Shown here: positions 1-7,655 of the stretch, piece after piece
Layout: each line of letters opens with the position of its first letter
Position numbering within the stretch: position 1 is the stretch's first letter
DNA from: Myxococcus fulvus
Lineage (GTDB): Bacteria; Myxococcota; Myxococcia; Myxococcales; Myxococcaceae
Length of the DNA: 64,000 nt
Reading direction: 5' to 3'
NCBI RefSeq assembly: GCF_900111765.1
Contig: NZ_FOIB01000007.1
Location: 186,001-250,000 of the forward strand
The notes under the pieces: model-generated
What the model was told of the DNA's origin: nothing
The model's input: the letters and a program-made list of their open reading frames with translations, nothing else
The model's database searches: none
Made by a program: the position numbers and the translations under genes

Positions 1-172
1 ACCCGGATGGCGGGCGCCGCTGATGTCGAATCGAAGCACAGGGTCTGGCGATATCGCCATGGAGTTGTTCTTGAATCACGGTGGCTGATTCGCGGCGCCG
101 TGGCGTGAGGTTCCGGGGCCCAGGGGGCGGGGAAGGGGGCTTCTGAGTTCCCCTCGGCGCGTCACCGGGCGC

Positions 173-178
173 TATAAC
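173..178 (+). promoter_or_regulatory. -10-like element TATAAC before the small membrane protein
   Basis: The hexamer TATAAC matches the sigma-70 -10 consensus in five of six positions. It sits 27 bases before the GTG start at 206, with a GAGGAG ribosome site between them. No good -35 box is visible. The rest of 1-172 holds no gene I can support; frame 1 stays open from the window edge to a stop at 106-108 and could be the tail of an upstream gene. Confidence 0.35.
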
Positions 179-205
179 GCTGCCTGGACAGCTCGAGGAG
201 AACTC

Positions 206-427
206 GTGGGAATCATCCGGCTCGTGGGAGTGATGCTCGCCGTCGCGGGCGGCGTGTTGCTGTGGACGGGGCTCAATGCCCGGGAGTCGCTCACCGAGCG
301 CGCCACCCAGGCCTTCACCGGCAAGTACACGGAGCAGACCACGCTGTACCTGGCGGGCGGAGGCGCCGCGCTCGCGGGAGGCCTCCTGTTGGTGCTGTTC
401 GGCGGCGGTCGCGGCAAGCGTCGCTAG
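206..427 (+). CDS. Small two-helix membrane protein, DUF3185-like
   Basis: This 73-residue protein has two hydrophobic segments (about residues 4-22 and 49-66) joined by a short polar loop. The first ends in a TGLNARES stretch and the C-terminus is a GGGRGKRR tail. This size, topology and the helix-1/NA.eS pattern are typical of the DUF3185 family of small inner-membrane proteins, whose function is unknown. The GTG start is chosen because GAGGAG lies six bases upstream and no other start fits. It is a single-gene unit that converges on the aquaporin gene, with a hairpin between them. The family call is by recall of the pattern and is moderately secure; the membrane location is clear. Confidence 0.75.
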   Translation: MGIIRLVGVMLAVAGGVLLWTGLNARESLTERATQAFTGKYTEQTTLYLAGGGAALAGGLLLVLFGGGRGKRR

Positions 428-443
428 TCACCGGCGCTCGCTC

Positions 444-464
444 CTCGCGCCGTCTCGGCGCGAG
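444..464. terminator. Hairpin between convergent genes
   Basis: A perfect 9-bp inverted repeat (CTCGCGCCG / CGGCGCGAG) with a three-base loop lies between the stop of the small membrane protein and the stop of the aquaporin-fusion gene. It is placed to act as a bidirectional terminator. There is no T-run, which is common in GC-rich genomes. Confidence 0.5.
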
Positions 465-471
465 CAGGCGC

Positions 472-1548
472 TCAGGTAGGTCGCACCGGCGCCTCGTGCG
501 CGGGGTCGCCGACGGCGTGCAGTCGGGACCATCCTCGCTCCCGGAGCAGCCGGTGGATGGGCTCACGGAGCGAGGCCCGCAGTCGCTGCTCCGCGTCCGG
601 CGTTCCCTCGCCGCTCGCGGACACCCGCCAGACGGCCGCGCCCTCTCCGGAGGGAGGCGCTTCGCCCTCCAGCACGAGCCGGATGACCATCGGCGGCGGC
701 CCCAGGGCGTCCGGGGGACTCGCGCCCGTGTCCAGCGTGGCCTGCGCCCGGTCCGGCGCGCACAGGCCGTTGAACACGACGACGGCCTGCTCGGCCACGG
801 CGCGGTGGGAGCACTCGAAGATGACGCGCCAGGGGCGGTGTGTGGGCTTCACCGTCGGCGTCATCAACCACCGGAACAGGAACACCGCGAGCGTCGCGCC
901 GAGCAGCTGCGCGGCCACGAAGGACTCGACGTCCATCGCGTGCAGGGCGCTCGCGCGCGTGCTCACCGCGCGGGCGAGGATGAGCGCCGGGTTGGCCAGC
1001 GAGCGCGAGTCGGTGAACCACACCGTGGCCGCGGCATACCCGGCCACGACGAAGTGGGTGGCGGAGGGCCGGGTGCGCACGCAGCCGCGCACCACGATGA
1101 GCAGGCCGAACGTCGCCACCAGCTCCGTGAGGAACTGCGCCGAGCTGGCCGAGGGCGTCCGCGTGGCGATGAGCAGCGGCTCCCCGCACATGAGGTGGGC
1201 CACCAGCCGCCCCGCGAGCCCTCCGCCCAGCTGGGCCAGCACGTAGCGCGGCACGTCCCGCCACGGTGTCCCGTCCTCCAGGGCGTCCGCGAAGGTGAGG
1301 GCGGGGTTGAAGTGCGCGCCCGACAGCGGCTGCAGCACCCACGTGAGGCACGCGAGCACGACGCCGGCCGCCAGGGACATGAAGAGGCGGTTGTCGGTGG
1401 CGCTCACGCCCAGGTGCTCGGCCCCGTGGTGCGCCCCCTCCAGGGCCACCACGAGCAGTCCGCAGCCGAGCGCTTCGACGGCGAGCCGTCGGGGGCGATT
1501 GAGCCGCCCGGCGCTGGCGGAGGTCGTGGATGCAACTGCGCTCGTCAT
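472..1548 (-). CDS. Aquaporin fused to a degenerate arsenate-reductase-like domain
   Basis: Residues 20-230 form a six-helix MIP-family channel with both NPA boxes (N81-P82-A83 and N186-P187-A188). The arginine that normally follows the second NPA is absent, as in aquaglyceroporin-type channels. Residues 240-340 resemble a low-molecular-weight phosphatase/ArsC domain: a beta strand leads to a loop beginning at C246, a GASPPD segment recalls the usual AGT.PAD region, and the C-terminal helix fits. The catalytic signature Cys-x5-Arg is broken because A252 replaces the arginine, and the usual late Asp-Pro pair is missing. AqpS-ArsC fusions are known in bacteria and couple arsenite efflux to arsenate reduction; here the second domain is probably non-catalytic. 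The start at 1548 is chosen for AGGAGG seven bases upstream, rather than an in-frame codon 18 residues earlier. The channel is secure; the domain origin is inference. Confidence 0.8.
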   Translation of the reverse strand: MTSAVASTTSASAGRLNRPRRLAVEALGCGLLVVALEGAHHGAEHLGVSATDNRLFMSLAAGVVLACLTWVLQPLSGAHFNPALTFADALEDGTPWRDVPRYVLAQLGGGLAGRLVAHLMCGEPLLIATRTPSASSAQFLTELVATFGLLIVVRGCVRTRPSATHFVVAGYAAATVWFTDSRSLANPALILARAVSTRASALHAMDVESFVAAQLLGATLAVFLFRWLMTPTVKPTHRPWRVIFECSHRAVAEQAVVVFNGLCAPDRAQATLDTGASPPDALGPPPMVIRLVLEGEAPPSGEGAAVWRVSASGEGTPDAEQRLRASLREPIHRLLRERGWSRLHAVGDPAHEAPVRPT

Positions 1549-1573
1549 CGCGGGGCCCTCCTGCGGCGCTCCC

Positions 1574-1602
1574 ACCCTATGCCTGGGGGAAAGGGCCGTC
1601 AA
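1574..1602 (-). promoter_or_regulatory. Candidate sigma-70-type promoter for the aquaporin fusion
   Basis: On the minus strand TTGACG (1602-1597) is followed after 17 bases by TAGGGT (1579-1574), about 25 bases before the start codon at 1548. The -35 box is good (five of six) but the -10 box is weak. The two elements lie between the end of the lipoprotein gene and the aquaporin gene, so they would give the latter its own promoter. Confidence 0.35.
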
Positions 1603-1630
1603 AGCCGACGCGAGCGCCTGCCCGGCGCGA

Positions 1631-2374
1631 CTATTCGAAGGTCAGCGAGGAGCCGCCGGACAGGTCCTCCTCGAGCATCTCGGGGCGGCCGAAGACGCGC
1701 ACGTGGCTGCCGCCCGAGGCGTTCACTCGCAAGGTGTCGGACACGCGCAGCGAGGCCATGCCGCCGCCGCTGGACTCCAGCGCCGCCTCCCGCGACGCGA
1801 ACCCTCCCGCATACACCTCGCTCCCTCCCGACAGGTCCAAGCGCATCCGGCGCGCCTCGCCCTCCAGGAGCGCATACCCGCCTCCGCTCAGGGAGAGCGC
1901 CACCGACTCCGCGCGCAGCCCACGCACCAGGACCGCGCCGCCTCCGCTGGCGGACACGCTGAAGTGATTCGCGTCGACCCCGCCCGTCACGTCCGTGCGC
2001 CCGCCGCCCGAGCGCTCCAGCGCCTCCAGGCTCGGCACCACCACCTCGACGCGCAGCGGATTGGGCGAGTCCCAGCTCACCGAACCATGCCCGCCGAAGC
2101 TCACCCGCAGCCGGTCCCCGTCGTGGTCCGTCCGCATGCGGGCGACGAGGTTGTCATCGCCGATGATGAGGACCGAGTGGGGTCGCGTCGGGTCCACCTG
2201 GACGTGCGCGGGGATGCCGTCCTCCACCTCCAGCCGGTCGAACACGGGCGTCGTCCGCGACTCCTCAATCGAATGCCCGCTGCCCTCCAGGTGATGCCCG
2301 AAGCCACAGCCCGACATCCACGCCGCCGCCAGCAGCGGGAGCCCCGCGCCTTGCTCCCGTGCTCCCAATCGCAT
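1631..2374 (-). CDS. Putative lipoprotein with GIN/DUF2807 adhesin-like beta-helix
   Basis: The protein (247 residues from the chosen start) begins with a lipoprotein-type signal ending at a cysteine around residue 20 (AAAWMSGC). The body is a repeating beta structure with many Ser-Gly-Gly-Gly or Ser-Gly-Gly-Ser turns (for example SASGGG, SLSGGG, DLSGGS, ESSGGG). That pattern is typical of the head-GIN domain (DUF2807), a right-handed beta-helix found in exported proteins of unknown role. Its start at 2374 has GGGAGCGGG just upstream and removes an unlikely proline/glycine-rich leader. It is read in the same direction as the aquaporin gene but 82 bases separate them. No catalytic residues are evident; an anchored envelope protein is the most that can be said. 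Confidence 0.75.
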   Translation of the reverse strand: MRLGAREQGAGLPLLAAAWMSGCGFGHHLEGSGHSIEESRTTPVFDRLEVEDGIPAHVQVDPTRPHSVLIIGDDNLVARMRTDHDGDRLRVSFGGHGSVSWDSPNPLRVEVVVPSLEALERSGGGRTDVTGGVDANHFSVSASGGGAVLVRGLRAESVALSLSGGGYALLEGEARRMRLDLSGGSEVYAGGFASREAALESSGGGMASLRVSDTLRVNASGGSHVRVFGRPEMLEEDLSGGSSLTFE

Positions 2375-2418
2375 CGTCCCGCTCCCGTGTCCGACAGGTC
2401 CGGGCACTGGAACACCGC

Positions 2419-2447
2419 GGGGGCCGGGATGTGTCACCCGGGCCCCC
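2419..2447 (-). terminator. GC-rich hairpin after the formaldehyde operon
   Basis: GGGGGCCGGG and CCCGGGCCCCC pair across an eight-base loop with one bulged base. The hairpin begins 21 bases past the stop of the S-formylglutathione hydrolase gene in the direction of transcription, where a terminator is expected. Confidence 0.5.
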
Positions 2448-2468
2448 ACGGAGCTCGCGACAGGGGCG

Positions 2469-3320
2469 TTACGCGTTCAGCGCCGCGGCGTGGTGCCGCA
2501 AGTGGTCCTCCATGAACGTGGAGACGAAGTAGTAGCCGTGGTCGTACCCCTCGTGGATGCGCAGGGTGAGCGGCTGTCCCGTGGCGGCGCAGGCCTCGCG
2601 CAGCAGCTCCGGCTTGAGCTGCTCCTGGAGGAACTTGTCGCCCGTGCCCTGGTCCACCAGCAGCGTGGGCAGGTGCTGCTTCGCGGCGCGGATCAACTCC
2701 GTGGCGTCATACGCGCGCCACGCCTGGGTGTCCTCGCCCAGGTAGCCCTTGAAGGCCTTCTGTCCCCACGGCACGCGCATGGGCGCGACGATGGGGGCGA
2801 ACGCGGACACGGAGCGGTAGCGCCCGGGCTGCCGCAGCGCCGACACGAGCGCGCCATGACCTCCCATGGAGTGGCCGAAGATGCCCTCCCGGTCCTCGCG
2901 GGCCGGGAAGTGTTTGGCGATGAGCGCGGGCAGCTCCTGCGTGACGTACGTGCCCATGCGGTAGCGCGCGGACCACGGCGCCTGGGTGGCGTCCAGGTAG
3001 AAGCCCGCACCGACGCCGAAGTCCCAGGACGCGTCCTCGCCCGGATAGCCCGCGCCCCGGGGGCTGGTGTCCGGCGCCACCAGCATCACCCCCAGCTGTG
3101 CCGCCACACGCTGCGCGCCGCCCTTCGTCAGGAAGGTCTCCTCCGTGCACGTGAGGCCCGCGAGGTAGTAGAGCACCGGCACCTTGCGCTCCCGCGCCTG
3201 CGGCGGGACGAAGACGCCGAAGCGCATCTCGCCCCCGCACGCCTCGGACACGTGCTTGTAGAAGCCCTGCGTGCCGTCGAAGCAGCGGTGCTGGCTGATG
3301 AGCGTGGGGGCCGCCGTCAT
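2469..3320 (-). CDS. fghA: S-formylglutathione hydrolase
   Basis: This 283-residue esterase hydrolyses S-formylglutathione to formate and glutathione, the second step of glutathione-dependent formaldehyde detoxification in the cytosol. The nucleophile sits in GHSMGGHGAL, and an acid/His pair is expected at LLVDQGTGDKF and EGYDHGYYF, all matching the esterase D/FghA family over its whole length. An N-terminal YYLAGLTCTEE segment is also typical. Its ATG overlaps the stop of the upstream dehydrogenase gene as ATGA (3320-3317), so the two are co-transcribed and probably translationally coupled. A terminator-like hairpin follows. Product and pathway are secure. Confidence 0.95.
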   Translation of the reverse strand: MTAAPTLISQHRCFDGTQGFYKHVSEACGGEMRFGVFVPPQARERKVPVLYYLAGLTCTEETFLTKGGAQRVAAQLGVMLVAPDTSPRGAGYPGEDASWDFGVGAGFYLDATQAPWSARYRMGTYVTQELPALIAKHFPAREDREGIFGHSMGGHGALVSALRQPGRYRSVSAFAPIVAPMRVPWGQKAFKGYLGEDTQAWRAYDATELIRAAKQHLPTLLVDQGTGDKFLQEQLKPELLREACAATGQPLTLRIHEGYDHGYYFVSTFMEDHLRHHAAALNA

Positions 3321-4429
3321 GAGTACTTCACCACGCTGCGGATGGACTCGCCCTTGTGCATCAGGTCGAAGCCCTGGTTGATGTCCTCCAGCTTCAGCGT
3401 GTGCGTGATGAGGTCGTCGACGTTGATCTTCCCGTTCATGTACCAGTCGACGATCTGCGGCACGTCCGTGCGGCCGCGCGCGCCGCCGAAGGCGCTGCCC
3501 TTCCACACGCGCCCCGTGACGAGCTGGAACGGCCGCGTCTTGATCTCCTGCCCCGCGCCCGCCACGCCGATGACGATGCTCTCACCCCAGCCGCGGTGGC
3601 AGCACTCGAGCGCCTGGCGCATCGTGTTCACGTTGCCGATGCACTCGAAGCTGTAGTCCGCGCCGCCGTTCGTCAGATTGACCAGGTACGGCACCAGGTC
3701 ACCCTCGACTTCCTTCGGGTTGACGAAGTGGGTGAGGCCGAACTTCTCCGCCATGGCCTTGCGCGCCGGGTTGATGTCCACGCCGACGATCTGGTCCGCG
3801 CCCACCATGCGGGCCGCCTGCACCACGTTGAGACCGATGCCGCCCAGGCCGAAGACGACGACGCGCGCGCCGGCCTCCACCTTGGCCGTGTACACCACGG
3901 CGCCGATGCCCGTCGTCACGCCGCAGCCGATGTAGCAGACCTTGTCGAACGGGGCGTCCTCGCGAATCTTCGCGACGGCGATCTCCGGCAGCACCGTGTA
4001 CTGCGCGAAGGTGGACGTGCCCATGTAGTGGTGCACGGCCTGCTTGCCCAGGCGGAAGCGGCTGGTGCCGTCCGGCATCAGGCCCTTGCCCTGCGTGGCG
4101 CGGATGGCCGTACACAGGTTCGTCTTGCGCGACAGGCACGACTTACACTGCCGGCACTCGGGCGTGTAGAGCGGGATGACGTGGTCGCCCTTGCGCACCG
4201 ACGTCACGCCCGGGCCCACGTCCACCACCACGCCCGCGCCCTCGTGGCCGAGGATGGCGGGGAAGAGTCCCTCCGGATCCGCTCCGGAGAGCGTGAACTG
4301 GTCCGTGTGGCAGATGCCGGTGGCCTTCAGCTCCACGAGCACCTCGCCCGCCTTGGGTCCCTCCAGGTGCACCGTCTCGATGACCAACGGCTTGCCTGCC
4401 TCGAGCGCCACCGCCGCGCGCACGTCCAT
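3317..4429 (-). CDS. adhC: S-(hydroxymethyl)glutathione dehydrogenase / class III alcohol dehydrogenase
   Basis: This 370-residue zinc enzyme oxidises the formaldehyde-glutathione adduct with NAD(P); the class also reduces S-nitrosoglutathione. Catalytic zinc ligands are C40, H62 and C169, and the structural zinc site is C92, C95, C98 and C106. The dinucleotide fold carries GLGGIGL at 194-200. Full-length similarity to class III dehydrogenase and the partner hydrolase directly downstream (4-bp overlap) confirm the role. The start at 4429 is chosen for the GGGAGG site and because it gives the normal family length; the open frame continues 54 codons further upstream without plausible protein sequence. 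Confidence 0.95.
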   Translation of the reverse strand: MDVRAAVALEAGKPLVIETVHLEGPKAGEVLVELKATGICHTDQFTLSGADPEGLFPAILGHEGAGVVVDVGPGVTSVRKGDHVIPLYTPECRQCKSCLSRKTNLCTAIRATQGKGLMPDGTSRFRLGKQAVHHYMGTSTFAQYTVLPEIAVAKIREDAPFDKVCYIGCGVTTGIGAVVYTAKVEAGARVVVFGLGGIGLNVVQAARMVGADQIVGVDINPARKAMAEKFGLTHFVNPKEVEGDLVPYLVNLTNGGADYSFECIGNVNTMRQALECCHRGWGESIVIGVAGAGQEIKTRPFQLVTGRVWKGSAFGGARGRTDVPQIVDWYMNGKINVDDLITHTLKLEDINQGFDLMHKGESIRSVVKYS

Positions 4430-4548
4430 ACACGAGCCTCCCTGTGAGAAATGAAGGGCGGGAGCGTAATGCGCGGCGGGCGGACGTCGCACGACGGATT
4501 CGCTGGCTGATGCCTGGCGGACGCTTCCGGGGCTTATCGACAAATGAA

Positions 4549-4585
4549 GAAGGGCCTGGAGCCGACGCGCGGTTCCAGGCCCTTC
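4549..4585 (-). terminator. Strong hairpin terminator of the TPR lipoprotein gene
   Basis: A perfect 12-bp inverted repeat (GAAGGGCCTGGA / TCCAGGCCCTTC) with a 13-base loop starts 20 bases beyond the stop of the TPR lipoprotein gene on the minus strand. It is followed in that direction by a T-rich stretch (TTCATTTG). It also insulates the downstream dehydrogenase operon. Confidence 0.75.
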
Positions 4586-4604
4586 GGGCAAAGCAGGGGA
4601 GGGA

Positions 4605-5390
4605 CTACGGCGTGCCGGCCGCGGCCTGGGCCTTGGCGGCCTTCTGCGCCTCGCTGAACTTCTTGGTCATCTCCGCGAACTGACCCTGGTACTCGTCCAT
4701 CTTCTTCTGGTGCTCGGCGGCGCGGGCGTTGGCCTCGTCGACGACGGTCTTGTCCTTGGCGTTCTCGGCGGCCTCGGACAGCGCCATGTCCTTCTGCTGC
4801 CGCTCGTACTCCATGAGGCGGCCCATCACGACGCGCTTGTTGAGGTACGTGTTGGCGGAGTTCGGGTTGATGGCGATGACCTGGTCATAGACGCTGAGCG
4901 ACTTCTCCAGGTCCGCCTTGACGATGGGGGCCGACATGGAGCGCGCGCCGCCCTTCTGCGCGTAGATCTCCGCGATCCACCCGAGGGACGCCTCGTCCTT
5001 GGGCTCGATCTTGAGCGCCTCGTTGAAGTACTTCTCCGCGTCCTCCAGCGTGCCGCCCTTCATGTGCATGCTGGCCAGGGTGCGGTAGGTCTCGGCCTTG
5101 TCCGCGGGCGTGGTCTTCATCTCGAGGATCTTCAGGACGGCCTCGCTGGCCTTGTCCATCTGTCCGAGCTCGAGGTGGGCGAAGGCCTTCTTCTCCCAGA
5201 CCTTCTCCTGCTTGGGGTCCGCCTGGAGCGACAGGGCGTAGGCCTCGGTGGCCTCCTTGTACTCCTTCTTCGCCAGGTGGTTGGTGCCCTTGACGCGGTT
5301 CTGCTTGGCGACGTCGTTCTCCTCGCTACAGGCCACGGTGCCACCCAGGGCGAGAACTCCGACCATCAGACCGACTCGTGCCAGCTTCAT
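4605..5390 (-). CDS. TPR-repeat lipoprotein
   Basis: The product (261 residues) has a short signal peptide with a lipobox ending GGTVAC, so it should be anchored to the envelope at C21. Residues 25-175 contain about four tetratricopeptide repeats (for example around KEYKEATEAY, GQMDKASEAV and GTLEDAEKYFNEAL). The C-terminal third is charged and Ala/Lys/Glu-rich, predicted helical and possibly coiled coil. Such proteins usually act as scaffolds in envelope complexes; no specific partner can be named. The start at 5390 follows GAGAGG. A TATGCT -10-like box inside an inverted repeat lies about 100 bases upstream. It diverges from the phosphatase gene. Confidence 0.85.
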   Translation of the reverse strand: MKLARVGLMVGVLALGGTVACSEENDVAKQNRVKGTNHLAKKEYKEATEAYALSLQADPKQEKVWEKKAFAHLELGQMDKASEAVLKILEMKTTPADKAETYRTLASMHMKGGTLEDAEKYFNEALKIEPKDEASLGWIAEIYAQKGGARSMSAPIVKADLEKSLSVYDQVIAINPNSANTYLNKRVVMGRLMEYERQQKDMALSEAAENAKDKTVVDEANARAAEHQKKMDEYQGQFAEMTKKFSEAQKAAKAQAAAGTP

Positions 5391-5488
5391 GTGTGTGAAC
5401 CTCTCGAGCGGGCCTGGGGAGTCGACCCCGGCCCAGTCCATCCTGCTGTTCGCTCAGCGTGGGACCCGCCCTCACGCGGATCCGGAAT

Positions 5489-5520
5489 CGGGGGCGAGCA
5501 TACCCGAAGTCTCGCCCCCG
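5489..5520. promoter_or_regulatory. Inverted repeat in the divergent TPR-lipoprotein/phosphatase promoter region
   Basis: CGGGGGCGAG (5489-5498) and CTCGCCCCCG (5511-5520) form a perfect 10-bp inverted repeat. The spacer contains, on the minus strand, a TATG that starts a -10-like TATGCT box. The position between two divergent starts (5390 and 5676) suggests an operator, though a transcribed hairpin is equally possible. Confidence 0.35.
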
Positions 5521-5675
5521 CCACCCAGGAGCAGCGCGCGCCTGCCTCCCTGCCTTCCGGCCACCCCCCTCTTGGGGCCCGGCCCGTCCGACGCGGTGCG
5601 CCCCAGGCCCCCGGGGGTGAGGGGGCGCTGCTAGGGTGCGGCCCCGCGTTTTCCCCCTGTCGGAGCATCCGCGCC

Positions 5676-7220
5676 ATGACCGTCCTCACCCGACGTACCG
5701 TCCTCCAGGGGCTCGCCATCACCGCCGCGGGCTGTGCCTCGTCGCGCCCCCTCGTCGCGCCGCGCTCCGGGCCGTCACTGCCCCTGGGCGCTCAGCTGGG
5801 AGACGTGCGCACCGGGGCCGTCAGCGTCTGGGGCAAGGCGGAGCGGGCTTCCCGGCTCGTCGTGGAGTGGAGCGAGGACTCGCGCTTCGCCCGGGGCGTC
5901 CACCGGGTCGAGGGTGGACGGCTCACGGCCGAGACGGACTTCACCGGCGTGGTGGACCTCACGGGCCTGCCTCCGGGGCGCGAGCTCTTCGTGCGGGTGC
6001 TCGCGGAGGAGGGGGGTGCCACGGGGGAGGCGTGGACGGGGCGCTTCCTGTCGGCCTCGGACACCGTCCGGGACATCTCCTTCGCCTGGAGCGCGGATGT
6101 CTGCGGGCAGGGGTGGGGCATCAACCGGGAGTGGGGCGGGTATCGCGGCTTCGCGGCCCTGCGCGCGCTGAGGCCAGACTTCTTCCTGCACGTCGGCGAC
6201 GTCATCTACGCGGACAACCCGCTCCTTCCCGAGGTGACGCTCCCGGATGGGCGCGTGTGGCGCAACGTCGTCACGCCCGCGAAGTCCAAGGTCGCCGAGA
6301 CGCTCGAGGAGCTGCGCGGGAACTTCGCCTACAACTTCCTCGACGAGTCCCTGCGGGCCTTCGCTCGCGAGGTGCCCATCGCGTACCAGTGGGACGACCA
6401 CGAGGTGCGCAACAACTGGTACCCCGGCCGCTCCATGGCGGAGGACCCGCGCTACACGCAGGTCTCGGATGACGGGGTGCTCGGGGCACGGGCACGTCAG
6501 GCGTTCTTCGAGTACTCCCCGGTGGGCGGCGCCGCTCGCGCGGAGGGGCGCATCCACCGTCAGCTCTCCCAGGGCCCGCTGCTGGATGTCTTCATCCCGG
6601 ACGTGCGCGCCTTCCGCGGGCCGAACACGCTGAACCGTCAGCAGAAGCCGGGCCCGGAGACGTCCTTCCTGGGGCGCGCGCAGCTCGACGGGCTCAAGCA
6701 GGCCCTGGCGTCCTCGCGCGCGACGTGGAAGGTGATTGCGACCAGCATGCCGCTGGGGCTCGTCGTGCCCGCGGAGAAGACGCCGGACGGTCCGCTCATG
6801 GAGGCCTGGGCCAACGGTCCGGGCGAGCCGATGGGCCGCGAGCTGGAGCTGGCGGAGCTGCTCTCGTTCCTGAAGGAGCGGCAGGTGCGCAACGTGGTGT
6901 TCCTCACCGCGGACGTGCACTACCCGGCCATGCACCACTTCCATCCGGACCGGGCGCGCTTCCGGGACTTCGACCCGTTCTGGGAGTTCGTCGCGGGGCC
7001 GCTCAACGCGGGGACGTTCGGCCCGAGCCCGCTCGATGAGACCTTCGGCCCCGAGGTGAAGTGGCAGAAGCCGGCCACGGTGATGAACGCGGCGCCGTGG
7101 GAGGGGCAGCAGTACTTCGGCAGCGTCCGCATCCAGGGCTCATCGGGCGTGATGATCGTGGCCATCCATGACCTCACGGGCAAGGCGCTGCATCAGGTGG
7201 AGCTGGAGCCGAGCCGATGA
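5676..7220 (+). CDS. phoD: PhoD-like alkaline phosphatase, Tat-exported lipoprotein
   Basis: The 514-residue protein starts with a twin-arginine signal (TRRTVLQGLA, R6-R7) ending in a lipobox at C20, so a folded metalloenzyme is exported and lipid-anchored. An N-terminal fibronectin-like domain (about 35-130) precedes the PhoD metallophosphatase core. Metal-binding motifs visible are SADVCGQG, HVGDVIYADN, WDDHEVRNNW and TADVHYPAMH. PhoD enzymes hydrolyse phosphodiesters and monoesters using Ca/Fe and scavenge phosphate. The ATG at 5676 opens the Tat signal directly. Its stop overlaps the next gene's start (ATGA, 7217-7220). No Pho box was recognised. Confidence 0.88.
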   Translation: MTVLTRRTVLQGLAITAAGCASSRPLVAPRSGPSLPLGAQLGDVRTGAVSVWGKAERASRLVVEWSEDSRFARGVHRVEGGRLTAETDFTGVVDLTGLPPGRELFVRVLAEEGGATGEAWTGRFLSASDTVRDISFAWSADVCGQGWGINREWGGYRGFAALRALRPDFFLHVGDVIYADNPLLPEVTLPDGRVWRNVVTPAKSKVAETLEELRGNFAYNFLDESLRAFAREVPIAYQWDDHEVRNNWYPGRSMAEDPRYTQVSDDGVLGARARQAFFEYSPVGGAARAEGRIHRQLSQGPLLDVFIPDVRAFRGPNTLNRQQKPGPETSFLGRAQLDGLKQALASSRATWKVIATSMPLGLVVPAEKTPDGPLMEAWANGPGEPMGRELELAELLSFLKERQVRNVVFLTADVHYPAMHHFHPDRARFRDFDPFWEFVAGPLNAGTFGPSPLDETFGPEVKWQKPATVMNAAPWEGQQYFGSVRIQGSSGVMIVAIHDLTGKALHQVELEPSR

Positions 7221-7654
7221 CGTGGGTGGTCATCGTGTTTTCGCTCGGGGCGGCGGCGTTGGGCTGGCACCTGATGACGAACCGGCGCGAGCTTCCGGCC
7301 CCGTCGCTCGGGACGTGTGCTCGCTGTGGGAAGGCGCGCGAGCTGCTCGACGAGGCGCTGGATGACCATCACCTCGACGCGGAGCAGCGGCGCCACGAGC
7401 AGAGCGGGGCGGTGGACTATCACGTCTGGTGGTGCGGCTCGTGCGAGGAGGGCGTGGTGGTGCGCAACACCGCCTTCGAGCAGACCTGGAGCCCGTGTAC
7501 CGGCTGCGGCGCACGCGCGACGTTCAACGTGCACACCGTCGCGGCCGCCACCGAGCGCAAGGGCGGAGAGCTCCGGGTCGAGGTGATGTGTCCGGGTTGT
7601 GGCCACGTCGACAGCCACCGTCGCTACACGCCCCGTGTCCCTCCTCGGGGATGA
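7217..7654 (+). CDS. Membrane-anchored zinc-ribbon protein of unknown function
   Basis: This 145-residue protein has one N-terminal membrane helix (about 2-20). Three Cys pairs of the zinc-ribbon kind follow: CARCG near residue 34, CGSC near 73 to CTGCG near 94, and CPGCG near 125. Six to eight cysteines could bind two zinc ions. The ATG overlaps the phosphatase stop by four bases, so it is translated with the PhoD-like enzyme. A similar arrangement of Cys pairs occurs in TPM-domain-associated membrane proteins, but no TPM domain is present. No function is assigned. A role tied to the coupled phosphatase is inference only. Confidence 0.75.
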   Translation: MTWVVIVFSLGAAALGWHLMTNRRELPAPSLGTCARCGKARELLDEALDDHHLDAEQRRHEQSGAVDYHVWWCGSCEEGVVVRNTAFEQTWSPCTGCGARATFNVHTVAAATERKGGELRVEVMCPGCGHVDSHRRYTPRVPPRG

Positions 7655-7655
7655 C

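Noticed and set aside
1-108. Frame 1 open from the window edge, possible tail of an upstream gene
   Set aside because: Only 35 codons are visible and they match nothing recognisable; other frames are also open for similar lengths.
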